A stretch of DNA of 64,000 bases. It comes from Streptomyces sp. ISL-94 (GTDB lineage: Bacteria; Actinomycetota; Actinomycetes; Streptomycetales; Streptomycetaceae). Shown here one piece after another: positions 1 to 7,949 of this stretch (within the stretch, counting starts at the first letter, position 1; each line of letters starts with the position of its first letter). Made by a program: the position numbers and the translations under genes. The notes beneath the pieces are model-generated. The model did no database searches. It had not been told where the DNA came from and saw only the letters and a list, made by a program, of their open reading frames with translations. The DNA is taken from contig NZ_JAGGOZ010000008.1 of NCBI RefSeq assembly GCF_018614075.1, forward strand, positions 1-64,000, written 5' to 3'.

Positions 1-37
1 CTGTCCACCCCCTGGCCACGTTCGGTGCCCGAGGAGA

Positions 38-129
38 CGCCCCGGCGCGCGCCCGGCCCCACCGGAAGCCCCCCAGTGCACGCCCGGCCCGCCCGGAACC
101 GCCCCGGCGCGCGCCCGGCCCCACCGGAA
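38..129. repeat. 30-bp direct repeat upstream of the first gene
   Basis: Positions 38-67 and 100-129 carry the same 30 bases exactly, 62 bp apart, in a C-rich non-coding stretch. The shared block contains the string GGCGCGCGCCCGGCCCC. The open frames crossing it have shadow-like composition. The rest of 1-217 holds nothing else recognisable apart from the presumed promoter of the gene at 218. Confidence 0.7.
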
Positions 130-217
130 CCGCCCGGAACCGCCGCCGGATCGCCCCCGACCGCCCGGATGGGTCAGCGCGGGGGCGGGCCGGTCGAACG
201 GCGCAGAGGATGGGGGC

Positions 218-1825
218 ATGCCGAGAAAAGTCCAGCGGGTCACCGTCACCGCCGCCCTGGCGGCCGCGCTGCTCACCACCAGCGCGTGCTCCGACGACGG
301 CGACGGGAAGAAGACGAAGGCCGACGGCACCAAGGAGGTCCGGCCCCTCAAGTGGGGCGCCTGCGAGGCCCCCACCCCCTTGGAGGGCGGCGGCCAGGCC
401 CCGCCCAAGGACTGGCAGTGCGCCACCCTCGACGTCCCGCTCGACTACGCGAAGCCCGAAGGCGAGACCATCCCGATCGCGCTCATTCGCGCCCAGGCCC
501 GCGACCGGAAGAACCGGATCGGGTCGCTGGTCTTCAACTTCGGCGGCCCCGGCGGCTCCGGCATCAGCACGCTCCCCGGCGCCGCCAAGGAGTACGAGGC
601 CCTGCGCACCCGGTACGACCTGGTCAGCTTCGACCCCCGCGGGGTGGGCCGCAGCGCCCCCGTCCGCTGCGAGGACGACAGGCAGCTGGACGCGTACTAC
701 GCCCAGGACTCCACCCCCGCGACCCCGGCGCAGGAGAAGGCCTTCGCCGACAACATCCGCACCTATCAGAAGGCCTGCGAGAAGAACTCCGCCAAGCTCC
801 TCCCGCACGTCGGCACCTCCAACGCCGCCCGCGACCTGGACCGCATCCGCCAGGCCCTCGGCGACGAGAAGCTCCACTACTTCGGGATCTCCTACGGCAC
901 CGAGCTCGGCGGGGTCTACGCCCACCTCTTCCCGAAGAACGTCGGCCGGGCCGTCTTCGACGCCGTCGTCGATCCGACGAAGACCTCCGAGGAGGGGGCG
1001 CTCGGCCAGGCCAACGGCTTCCAGCTCGCGCTCGGCAACTTCGCCCAGGACTGCGTGGACCGCGGCGACGAGTGCCGGCTCCAGGGCAGCACCGCCCGGG
1101 AGATCGAGGCGAACATCATCAAGCTCCAGAAGGACCTCGCCGCGAAGCCCGTCGCCGGCATCGGCGACCGGCAGCTGACCGAGACCGCCGCGACGAACGG
1201 CATCGCCCAGGCGCTGTACTCCAAGGAGCTGTGGCCGCTGCTGGAGCAGGGCCTCGACGAGGCGGACGGCGGCCAGGGGCAGCTGCTCCTCGCGCTCTCC
1301 GATGCCCTCAACGGCCGTGACCAGGAAGGCCGCTACAGCAACATCGGCGCCGCGAACACCGCCATCAACTGCGCGGACTCCAAGGACCGCTACTCGCTGG
1401 AGCAGACCAAGGCCAAGCTGTCGGCGTTCCGTTCGGCCTCGCCCGTCTTCGGGGACTTCCTCGGCTGGGCGATGATGGGCTGCACCGGCTGGCCGGTCGC
1501 GGGCGCCTGGGAGACCCCGGACGTGTCCGCCCCCGGAGCCGCCCCGATCCTGGTGATCGGCAATACCGGCGACCCGGCCACCCCGTACGAGGGGGCCCGC
1601 AAGATGATGGAGCGGCTCGGCCCCGGCGTGGGCGTGGAGCTCACGTACAAGGGCGAGGGCCACGGCGCCTACAACAGCGGCGACACCTGCGTGCAGCAGG
1701 CCGTGAACTCCTACCTGCTGGACGGGAAGATGCCGGGCGCCAACGCCGTCTGCACGCCGGCGCCGGCGCAGAGCCCGGCGGAATCGGAGTCACCCGCGGC
1801 GCCGCCCGAGCCGCTCGGCGCCTGA
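218..1825 (+). CDS. Secreted lipoprotein alpha/beta hydrolase, TAP-like (tripeptidyl aminopeptidase family)
   Basis: The 535-residue protein belongs to the serine-hydrolase family that includes the secreted Streptomyces tripeptidyl aminopeptidases SlpD/SlpE, which trim tripeptides from extracellular proteins. Residues 1-24 are a lipoprotein signal with lipobox-like TSAC, so it is probably anchored outside the membrane. The oxyanion region FNFGGPGGSG lies near residue 110, the nucleophile elbow GISYG near 225, and the C-terminal TAP-like domain carries IGNTGDPATP and GHGAY with the likely catalytic Asp and His. The tail (last ~25 residues) is Pro/Ser/Glu-rich. The ATG at 218 was chosen because it gives a complete signal peptide. 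It stands alone and converges on moeZ across a strong hairpin. The family is clear; the exact substrate is inferred. Confidence 0.88.
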   Translation: MPRKVQRVTVTAALAAALLTTSACSDDGDGKKTKADGTKEVRPLKWGACEAPTPLEGGGQAPPKDWQCATLDVPLDYAKPEGETIPIALIRAQARDRKNRIGSLVFNFGGPGGSGISTLPGAAKEYEALRTRYDLVSFDPRGVGRSAPVRCEDDRQLDAYYAQDSTPATPAQEKAFADNIRTYQKACEKNSAKLLPHVGTSNAARDLDRIRQALGDEKLHYFGISYGTELGGVYAHLFPKNVGRAVFDAVVDPTKTSEEGALGQANGFQLALGNFAQDCVDRGDECRLQGSTAREIEANIIKLQKDLAAKPVAGIGDRQLTETAATNGIAQALYSKELWPLLEQGLDEADGGQGQLLLALSDALNGRDQEGRYSNIGAANTAINCADSKDRYSLEQTKAKLSAFRSASPVFGDFLGWAMMGCTGWPVAGAWETPDVSAPGAAPILVIGNTGDPATPYEGARKMMERLGPGVGVELTYKGEGHGAYNSGDTCVQQAVNSYLLDGKMPGANAVCTPAPAQSPAESESPAAPPEPLGA

Positions 1826-1849
1826 GACCGCGCGGACCCGGAAACACCT

Positions 1850-1885
1850 GAAGGGGCCGTACCGCGTGTGCGGTACGGCCCCTTC
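1850..1885. terminator. Bidirectional hairpin terminator
   Basis: A perfect 16-bp stem (arms 1850-1865 and 1870-1885) with a GTGT loop sits between the convergent ends of the TAP-like peptidase gene and moeZ. It lacks a strong T-run, as is common in Streptomyces. Confidence 0.85.
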
Positions 1886-1894
1886 GGGGTGCGA

Positions 1895-3073
1895 CTAGTA
1901 GACCGGCTTCCCGGGCTCGATCTGGTGGACCCAGCCGATCACGCCGCCGCCGACGTGGACCGCGTCCGCGAAGCCCGCGGACTTCAGGACCGCGAGGACT
2001 TCCGCACTGCGGACACCCGTCTTGCAGTGCAGGACGATCCGCTTGTCCTGGGGCAGGTCCTGGAGGGCGGTGCCCATCAGGAACTCGCCCTTGGGGATCA
2101 GCCGCGCGCCGGGGATCGAGACGATCTCGTACTCGTTGATCTCGCGGACGTCGATGATCTCGATGTTCTCGCCGTCGTCGATCCACTCCTTGAGCTGCTT
2201 GGGAGTGATCGTCGAACCGGCGGCCGCCTCCTGGGCCTCCTCCGACACGACGCCGCAGAAGGCCTCGTAGTCGATGAGCTCGGTGACGGTCGCGTTCGGA
2301 CCGCAGACCGCGCAGTCGGGGTCCTTGCGGACCTTGACCTGGCGGTACTGCATCTCCAGGGCGTCGTAGATCATCAGGCGGCCGACCAGCGGCTCGCCCA
2401 CGCCCGTGAGGACCTTGATGGCCTCGGTGACCTGGATGGACCCGATGGACGCGCAGAGCACGCCCAGCACGCCGCCCTCGGCGCAGCTCGGGACCATGCC
2501 CGGCGGCGGGGGCTCCGGGTACAGGCAGCGGTAGCACGGGCCGTGCTCGGACCAGAAGACCGAGGCCTGGCCGTCGAAGCGGTAGATCGAACCCCACACG
2601 TACGGCTTGTTCAGCAGCACACAGGCGTCGTTGACCAGGTAGCGCGTGGCGAAGTTGTCCGTGCCGTCGACGATGAGGTCGTACTGGCTGAAGATCTCCA
2701 TCACGTTCTCGGCTTCGAGCCGCTCTTCGTGGAGGACCACGTTCACGTACGGGTTGATGCCCAGTACGCTGTCGCGGGCCGACTCGGCCTTGGAGCGGCC
2801 GATGTCCGCCTGGCTGTGGATGATCTGGCGCTGGAGGTTCGACTCGTCGACCTCGTCGAACTCCACGATGCCCAGCGTGCCGACGCCGGCCGCGGCCAGG
2901 TACATGAGGGCGGGCGAGCCGAGGCCGCCCGCGCCCACGGCCAGCACCTTGGCGTTCTTCAGGCGCTTCTGGCCGTCCATCCCGACATCGGGGATGATCA
3001 GGTGACGCGAGTACCGGCGGACCTCGTCAACGGTGAGCTCAGCAGCCGGCTCAACCAGGGGTGGCAGCGACAC
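1895..3073 (-). CDS. moeZ: MoeZ-type adenylyltransferase/sulfurtransferase
   Basis: This 392-residue cytoplasmic enzyme adenylates the C-terminus of ubiquitin-like sulfur carriers and transfers sulfur to it, serving molybdopterin, thiamine or sulfur-metabolite pathways. The ThiF/E1-like domain fills residues ~15-260, with the nucleotide loop GAGGLGSPAL and zinc-binding CYRC and CAVC pairs. A C-terminal rhodanese domain (~290-390) carries the persulfide cysteine in HCKTGVRS. Length and two-domain layout are typical of actinobacterial MoeZ, where one enzyme can serve several carriers. It lies 78 bp downstream of the spherulin-like gene on the same strand and may be co-transcribed with it, although the spacing is larger than in the overlapping operon upstream. 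Confidence 0.93.
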   Translation of the reverse strand: MSLPPLVEPAAELTVDEVRRYSRHLIIPDVGMDGQKRLKNAKVLAVGAGGLGSPALMYLAAAGVGTLGIVEFDEVDESNLQRQIIHSQADIGRSKAESARDSVLGINPYVNVVLHEERLEAENVMEIFSQYDLIVDGTDNFATRYLVNDACVLLNKPYVWGSIYRFDGQASVFWSEHGPCYRCLYPEPPPPGMVPSCAEGGVLGVLCASIGSIQVTEAIKVLTGVGEPLVGRLMIYDALEMQYRQVKVRKDPDCAVCGPNATVTELIDYEAFCGVVSEEAQEAAAGSTITPKQLKEWIDDGENIEIIDVREINEYEIVSIPGARLIPKGEFLMGTALQDLPQDKRIVLHCKTGVRSAEVLAVLKSAGFADAVHVGGGVIGWVHQIEPGKPVY

Positions 3074-3083
3074 GGGGACTCCA

Positions 3084-3111
3084 GGGTCATCCCCGCGGAC
3101 GCGGGGAGCAT
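3084..3111 (-). repeat. Orphan type I-E CRISPR-like repeat unit
   Basis: On the minus strand this 28-nt stretch carries CTCCCCGCG and GCGGGGATGA around a TCC loop. It closely resembles the repeats of actinobacterial type I-E CRISPR arrays (GTGCTCCCCGCG...CGCGGGGATGA type). Only one copy is present, no spacer-repeat periodicity follows, and no cas gene is nearby, so it is not an array. It may be a relic, an off-site leader-independent insertion, or a convergent hairpin between the spherulin-like gene and moeZ. Confidence 0.45.
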
Positions 3112-3151
3112 TTGTAGGTTGTTCTATCCCGTAACACTGCCACGCCCGTCT

Positions 3152-3916
3152 TCATTCCAAGACACCTGTCCCGATACGTGAGACGATTTCGTCCCAGTAC
3201 GCGGGCATTGAGGCCCATGGGTCCCGGTCCCCGGCCCCGCGCCGGTCGGTGAACCAGATGGTGCCCGCGCCCTGCCAGCGGGCGATCCGCATGGCCTCCT
3301 CCAGGTGGGTGCGGGGCACCCCGTGGACGAGGTGGCAGAACCGCTCCGCCGGATGGTCGGCGGTCCACTCCGCCACCTGGGACCAGCGGTAGTCGCCCCA
3401 GGCCCCGGAGAAGGTGACCAGCTGGTCGGCGGCCTCCACGTAGCCCTCGTAGGGGTGGGTGCCGTGCCCGAGCACGATCCGGATGTCCTCGCCGAGGCCG
3501 CGCAGGGTGTCCGTGACCCGGCGCACCGAGGCCAGTTCCGCCTTGCCGGCCGGGGCGCCTGCGAGGTAGAAGCCGCCCACCCCGTACCAGTCGCGGAAGC
3601 GGTGGGCGTCGGAGATCAGCTCCCCGAAAGTCCGTTCACCGTCTCGCATCGCGAGATGGCCGAGGAGCCGGGGCCCCGCGCCTTCGATGCCGCGGAGCTT
3701 TGCCGCGGCTTCCGTGCAGTGCGGGTCGGGCCGCCCGCCCGGGCCGTCGGTGACATTGAGCACGGCCCAGTGCAGCGGGGTGCCCGGGCGGCTCAGCTCG
3801 GCCCACTCGACGGGGGCGAGCAGCGGGTGCGCGTAGCCGGGAATGCCGAGGCCGAGACGGCCGGCCTCGGTCGTGGGGGCCGCCGCGGCCCCCGGCGGGG
3901 TGGTCAGATACGGCAC
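3152..3916 (-). CDS. Spherulation-specific family 4 (GH135-like) protein, probably catalytically degenerate
   Basis: The 254 residues read as the TIM-barrel spherulin-4 family. Active fungal members (Sph3, GH135) hydrolyse galactosaminogalactan. Family landmarks include an early GIPGYAHP strand, a WAVLNVTDGPGG segment (~48-60), GHLAMR (~87) and the VLGHGTHPYEGY segment (~150). Where active members carry an acidic pair after the GxFxD strand this protein has GGFYLAGAPAG, and where they carry a Glu in a TFEG-type strand it has TFSG, so hydrolysis is doubtful. No signal peptide is visible; it may be cytoplasmic or a sugar-binding partner. The start overlaps the upstream epimerase by 13 bp, which ties it to the polysaccharide operon. 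Family assignment is good; lack of activity is an inference. Confidence 0.75.
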   Translation of the reverse strand: MPYLTTPPGAAAAPTTEAGRLGLGIPGYAHPLLAPVEWAELSRPGTPLHWAVLNVTDGPGGRPDPHCTEAAAKLRGIEGAGPRLLGHLAMRDGERTFGELISDAHRFRDWYGVGGFYLAGAPAGKAELASVRRVTDTLRGLGEDIRIVLGHGTHPYEGYVEAADQLVTFSGAWGDYRWSQVAEWTADHPAERFCHLVHGVPRTHLEEAMRIARWQGAGTIWFTDRRGAGDRDPWASMPAYWDEIVSRIGTGVLE

Positions 3917-4923
3917 GCCGCCTCCATCCAGATGTCCGCGAGGGATTCCTCCAGGTTGATCCGGGGCCGCCAGCCGAGGCGGTCGCGGGCGGTGCGGACA
4001 TCGGCCTGCTGCCAGGCCCCGCAGCCGTCGGGGTACGGGTACGGGTACGGGGGCGGGGCCGCGGCGGCGAGCTGCTCGGCCGTCGCCTCGGCGCGGGGGG
4101 AGCCGATGGCGGCGAGCCCGGCCGGGCGGCCGGGGTGCGGGTGCGGGTGCTGCTGCGGTCCGCCGTGCGGGACGTCCAGCTCGTGCAGGGCGCCCCCGTA
4201 TCCGGCGACCCGGGCCAGGACGGCGGCCGCGTCGCGCAGCCGGACCGCGCGGCCGGTGCCGATGTTGACGACGCCCTGGGCGGCCGAGAGGGAGGCGGCG
4301 TGCACGGCCCGCGCCACGTCCCGTACGTCCACGAAGTCGCGGTGCACGCCGAGCCCGCTGAGCTTGAGCTCGCCGTCGCCGGACTGCATCGCGCGGCGCA
4401 TGGCCTCGGCGAGCCGGCCGAGGGGGGACCCGGCGGGGGTGCCGGGGCCGACGGGCGAGAAGATCCGCAGGACGACGGCGTCCAGCCCGGAACCGAGCAC
4501 CAGCTCGGTGGCGGCCAGCTTGCTGACGCCGTACGGCCCGCCTGGTCTCGGGACGGCGTCCTCGGCCGTCGACGACCCGGGCTGGCTGGGCCCGTACTCG
4601 GCGGCGCAGCCGAGCTGGACGAGGCGGGCCCCGCAGCCGCTGCGGCGCAGCGATTCGCAGATGGTGGCGACGGCGACGGTGTTGTGCCGGGTCAGCTCCC
4701 GGGCCCCGCCGCGGGTGGCGCCGGCGCAGTTGATGACGACGCCCGGGTGGACGGCGTCGAGGAACCGGGTGAGCGCGCCGGGGCTGCCGGTGGCGAGGTC
4801 GAAGCGGACGTCGGCGTCGTCGCCGCGGCCGAGCGCGGTGAGCTGGACGGCGGGGTCGGCGAGGAGTCGGTCGGCGACGTAGCGGCCGAGGTATCCGTTG
4901 GCTCCGATCAGCAGCACCCTCAT
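3904..4923 (-). CDS. NAD-dependent epimerase/dehydratase (extended SDR)
   Basis: This 339-residue sugar-nucleotide-modifying enzyme of the extended short-chain dehydrogenase family has the Rossmann loop GANGYLG at residues 8-14 and the catalytic YGVSK near 140. The ATG at 4923 makes a 4-bp ATGA overlap with the membrane-protein gene upstream, which fixes the start and implies translational coupling. A low-complexity insert near the C-terminus (HPHPHPGRP and a PYPYPYP run encoded by a TACGGG hexamer repeat around 4036) is unusual for the family. Neighbours are a PelF-like glycosyltransferase and a spherulin-4 protein, so a role in supplying an epimerised UDP-sugar (for example a GalNAc-type donor) is plausible but not shown. 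Confidence 0.87.
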   Translation of the reverse strand: MRVLLIGANGYLGRYVADRLLADPAVQLTALGRGDDADVRFDLATGSPGALTRFLDAVHPGVVINCAGATRGGARELTRHNTVAVATICESLRRSGCGARLVQLGCAAEYGPSQPGSSTAEDAVPRPGGPYGVSKLAATELVLGSGLDAVVLRIFSPVGPGTPAGSPLGRLAEAMRRAMQSGDGELKLSGLGVHRDFVDVRDVARAVHAASLSAAQGVVNIGTGRAVRLRDAAAVLARVAGYGGALHELDVPHGGPQQHPHPHPGRPAGLAAIGSPRAEATAEQLAAAAPPPYPYPYPDGCGAWQQADVRTARDRLGWRPRINLEESLADIWMEAACRI

Positions 4924-6035
4924 CGCGTGGCCCCTTGATTGGTTGGCTGGCCGGTCATCTTCTGTTTCTCCTTGCGAGTGGGTGGATGGGGCAGCGCATG
5001 TGCGGATGCGCGGGACAGCGCGAGGACGGCGTGTACGAGGAGTCCCGCCGCGGCGGCGGCGGCCGCCGCGGGGAAGGGGAGCAGGGCGAGTGCCAGAGCG
5101 GCGGCCACGGGCCCGCGGTGGGCGCCGTGGCGGAGCAGGAGCCGGGTCAGGAACAGGACCAGGGCGAGCGGTACGGCCGCGGTGAGCGGTGCTCCGGCGA
5201 GCGCGGCCGCCCCGGCGGCGGCCGCGGTGAACGCGGCGACGGCCGCCAGCAGGAGGGGCCGGGCCCGGTCGGTGAAGTCCTCCAGGGCGCGGCTCCCGGC
5301 GAGCCGGGCCCTGGCGCGGGCGGCGAAGGCGGCGGCGAGCAGGTGCCCGGGGGCGGTGGCCAGGGCGAGGCCGACGGCGAGGGCGGTGCCGTGCCGGTGC
5401 GCGGCCCAGCCGGTGGCGGCCGCGGCGAGCAGGTGCGCGGCGAAGGGGAACCGGCCGCCGGCGGCCCGCCCGGGCCACACGAGGGCGGCGACGGTGACGG
5501 CCACGGCGGCGGGCCCGGCCCACGGCAGCCCGGCGGCGGCCGCCCCGAAGGCGAGGGCGCCGGGCAGCAGGGCGTACCCGAACCCCCGGAATGCGGGGGC
5601 CCGGGCCGGGGTCCGCGCGGCCGTGGCGGCGGGTGCGTCGCCGCGGGGGGTCCGGGCGTAGAGCTCCTCGGCGAGCGAGAAGACGTCCCGGTGCCGGAAC
5701 CGCGCGGCGGTGCGGTCGGTGATCCCGTGGGTCTCGAGCCCGGCGGCGATCTCCAGCGGGTCGACGGCCCGTTCGCACAGCTCCCGGTGCCGGTGCAGCA
5801 GCGCCTTGACGGGATCTCCCTTGGCCCGCCGGCGGGCCGCCTGCGGCGTCGCTGCTTCCGGGGTGCTCACCGGTGCCCCTGCGGCTGCGCCGGGGAACGA
5901 GGTGTCAGGTGCGGCGCCGCTGCCGGGGCTCCGCCCCGGACCCCGCGCCTCAAACGCCGGCGAGGCTGGAATTGCCCCCCTCGGGGGTGGCGGCGCCTCC
6001 GAAGGGGCCGGCATGCCCGGGTTCGCGGTGGTCAT
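4920..6035 (-). CDS. Multi-pass membrane protein of the glycosyltransferase operon
   Basis: I do not recognise a named family. From the ATG at 6035 the protein is 371 residues: an Ala/Pro-rich soluble N-terminus, a charged segment (~75-125), then about seven to eight Ala/Leu-rich hydrophobic spans and a short basic tail. The start makes an ATGA overlap with the glycosyltransferase stop, and the end overlaps the epimerase start, so it is the middle cistron. It occupies the place that PelG-like transporters or other membrane partners take beside PelF, but it is shorter and shows no clear PelG similarity. Residues ~20-40 are encoded by a dispersed intergenic repeat (5924-5970), so the first ~50 residues may be dispensable or the true start may lie further in. 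Confidence 0.75.
   Translation of the reverse strand: MTTANPGMPAPSEAPPPPRGAIPASPAFEARGPGRSPGSGAAPDTSFPGAAAGAPVSTPEAATPQAARRRAKGDPVKALLHRHRELCERAVDPLEIAAGLETHGITDRTAARFRHRDVFSLAEELYARTPRGDAPAATAARTPARAPAFRGFGYALLPGALAFGAAAAGLPWAGPAAVAVTVAALVWPGRAAGGRFPFAAHLLAAAATGWAAHRHGTALAVGLALATAPGHLLAAAFAARARARLAGSRALEDFTDRARPLLLAAVAAFTAAAAGAAALAGAPLTAAVPLALVLFLTRLLLRHGAHRGPVAAALALALLPFPAAAAAAAAGLLVHAVLALSRASAHALPHPPTRKEKQKMTGQPTNQGATR
5924..5970. repeat. Copy of the dispersed GCCGGCGTTTGAGG repeat inside a coding region
   Basis: The sequence around CCTCAAACGCCGGCG at 5948-5962, with flanking GGGGCTCCGCCCCGGA, is the common Streptomyces intergenic repeat also present at 7855, 43353-43535 and 61425-61524. 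Here it is in frame within the N-terminus of the membrane protein, where it encodes a PASPAFEARGPG-like stretch. Confidence 0.8.
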
Positions 6036-7621
6036 ACGGTTGCCTCCGGGGCGGTGGCCCACGTGGGGGTGGTCCAGTGGCCGGGGACCCGGGCCTCCGG
6101 GGGGTGGGCGAAGGGGATGTCACCGTCCGGCCGGGCGCAGCCGCCGGCCAGGAGCCGCAGGTAGATCTCCTGGAAGGCGGCCACGTTCTGCTCGACGGTG
6201 AACAGCTCCAGGGCCCGCGCCCGGGCGGCGGCCCCCAGCCGCTGGGCGCGCTCGGGGTCGCCCAGCAGGGAGAGGCAGGCCTCGGCGAGGGCCCGCGGGT
6301 TGCGCGGCGGGACCACCAGCCCGGTGCCCCCGATGACCTCGCACACGGCACCCACATCCGTGGACACGGTGGCCCGCCCGCAGAACATCGCTTCGGCCAG
6401 GGTGATCGGGAAGCCCTCGATCACGGAGGACAGCACGACGACCCGCCCGGCGCCGTACGCCTCCGCCGGGGACGGCGCGTCCGGTCCGCCGATCTCCTCG
6501 AAGGTGACGGGGTTCTCCCCGACCGTGACGGCGTCGGCGGCCTCGTCCGGGAACAGCTGCGCCGCCAGGGACGTGCAGTCGGCGAGGTAGCCGGGGGCCA
6601 CGGCCGTCGCGAAGATCCGCAGCCGCGTCTGCGGCGCGGCCTTGCGGACCTCGGCGAAGGCGTGCAGCAGGGCGATGAGGTCCTTGGCGGGCTCTATCCG
6701 GCCGACCCACACGAGCGTGTCGGGGTCCCCGCCGTCCACGGCCTCCCCGACGGTGGCGAATCGGTCCGCCTCCATCCCGGGGTAGACCGTCCGCACCCGG
6801 TCCCGGGTGGCCCCGCACCGCTCCTGCCAGCGCCGCGCGTGCGCGTTGCCCGGGGTCAGCAGGTCGGCCCGGTCGTAGATCTCGCCGGCGAGCCGGATGT
6901 GGAAGGCCGCGAGCAGGACCCGTACGGCCGGCCGCGCGTCGGGCCGGTGGTCCAGGTAGTGGGCCCGCAGCTGGACCCCGTACTCGGTGACCAGCAGTGG
7001 AACTCCGAAGAAGCGTTTGGCCAGCAGTCCGGGGAGCGCCGCGACCCCGCCCGCCGCCGCGTGGCAGACGTCGACCGCGCCGAGACTGCCCAGTTCCTCG
7101 TACCAGTCGAGGGACAACGGCCGCAGCATGCGCTCCAGTTCGTCCACGACCTCCAGCAGGTCCGGCACCTGCGCCGCCTGTACGGCCCGGCCCGCGCCCG
7201 GCGCCCGGCACGCGGACTCCAGCAGACGCACCGCGGACTCGGAGCGCAGGGCCGCGTACAGCCCGCCCTGTTCGCGGGCGAGTTCGGCGAGCCCGTAGAG
7301 CCCGGACGCGAAGGCCCCGGGCTCGCCGGCGCAGATCCCGCGGACCAGCTCCCTGAAGCAGTCGGCGAACCGCCGGCGCTCGCGCCGGGAGTACGTCCGC
7401 CCGTCGTCGGCCGGGGCCCACAGGGGGGCGGTCCGGACCCGGGTGACGTGCTGGGGCAGCGGGACGCGGGCGCGTTCCTGCTCGGCGGTGCGGCTCAGCG
7501 CGTAGAGCTCGAACTCGTGCTGCGGGAGCCCGCGCACGAGCCGGTCGCACCACAGCCTCGCCTCTCCCGTGGCAAACGGATAACCACCTTCCGTGAGTAG
7601 TCCGATCCGCACGAGTGGCAC
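6032..7621 (-). CDS. DUF3492 / PelF-like family 4 glycosyltransferase
   Basis: This 529-residue cytoplasmic glycosyltransferase has an N-terminal DUF3492 region (IGLLTEGGYPFATG at ~6-19), characteristic of PelF, the UDP-sugar polymerase of Pel polysaccharide. The C-terminal GT4 domain has VWVGRIEPAKD (~300), the donor-binding EGFPITLAEAMFCG (~400) and a GLVVPPRNPRAL loop. The GTG at 7621 has GGGAG seven bases upstream. It is the first gene of the overlapping four-gene operon (glycosyltransferase, membrane protein, epimerase, spherulin-4). PelF makes a GalNAc/GalN-rich polymer in Gram-negatives; that this enzyme does the same is an inference from domain and context. Confidence 0.85.
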   Translation of the reverse strand: MPLVRIGLLTEGGYPFATGEARLWCDRLVRGLPQHEFELYALSRTAEQERARVPLPQHVTRVRTAPLWAPADDGRTYSRRERRRFADCFRELVRGICAGEPGAFASGLYGLAELAREQGGLYAALRSESAVRLLESACRAPGAGRAVQAAQVPDLLEVVDELERMLRPLSLDWYEELGSLGAVDVCHAAAGGVAALPGLLAKRFFGVPLLVTEYGVQLRAHYLDHRPDARPAVRVLLAAFHIRLAGEIYDRADLLTPGNAHARRWQERCGATRDRVRTVYPGMEADRFATVGEAVDGGDPDTLVWVGRIEPAKDLIALLHAFAEVRKAAPQTRLRIFATAVAPGYLADCTSLAAQLFPDEAADAVTVGENPVTFEEIGGPDAPSPAEAYGAGRVVVLSSVIEGFPITLAEAMFCGRATVSTDVGAVCEVIGGTGLVVPPRNPRALAEACLSLLGDPERAQRLGAAARARALELFTVEQNVAAFQEIYLRLLAGGCARPDGDIPFAHPPEARVPGHWTTPTWATAPEATV

Positions 7622-7696
7622 CCCCGATCTCCCGTTCAGGGCGGTCGCCGTCGGTCCGGCGACCCGCCGCGGAAGAACTCAAGCGGATATGCCGAA

Positions 7697-7724
7697 GGCG
7701 CGACGGACGGTTGTCCGTCGCGCC
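7697..7724. promoter_or_regulatory. Perfect 12-bp inverted repeat upstream of the glycosyltransferase operon
   Basis: Arms 7697-7708 and 7713-7724 (GGCGCGACGGAC and its complement) surround a GGTT tetraloop, about 75 bp before the GTG start of the glycosyltransferase. It could be a leader hairpin, an operator, or the terminator of whatever once lay upstream. No clear T-run follows on either strand. Confidence 0.5.
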
Positions 7725-7854
7725 ACCGGAAGGGGTGAAGAGTCGTAACTTTCCCGTACGGTTCGCGTTCGAGCACGCTAAGAAGGCGTGAAGCGTCGGG
7801 CGTTGGGTGCTACGCGAACACCTCCTGCCGCGAAACGCGGCGCCCGGCAACCTT

Positions 7855-7910
7855 CCAGCCCCGCCGGCGTTTGAGGCGCGGAGCCGGGCAGTCCCGCCGG
7901 CGTTGAGAAG
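7855..7910. repeat. Dispersed GCCGGCGTTTGAGG repeat, one full and one partial copy
   Basis: CCAGCCCCGCCGGCGTTTGA at 7855-7874 is a full core copy. A second, shortened copy (TCCCGCCGGCGTTGAG) begins at about 7892. They occupy the 445-bp gap between the glycosyltransferase and DUF3152 genes and abut a decayed ABC-ATPase fragment. Confidence 0.8.
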
Positions 7911-7949
7911 CTCCGCGCAGCGGCAGCCCTCGCCCGGGAACCCCGCCGC

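Noticed and set aside
25-1320. Long Arg/Pro/Gly-rich frame overlapping the TAP-like peptidase
   Set aside because: It shows GC-skewed shadow composition, has no domain and lies over a well-supported gene in another frame. Many similar frames in the window were dropped for the same reason.
3084-3111. A CRISPR array
   Set aside because: Only one repeat-like unit is present. There are no evenly spaced copies, no leader and no cas genes, so I listed it as a repeat only.
7697-7724. Rho-independent terminator
   Set aside because: The stem is perfect but no T-run follows on either strand and no gene ends nearby except the decayed Opp fragment more than 200 bp away.
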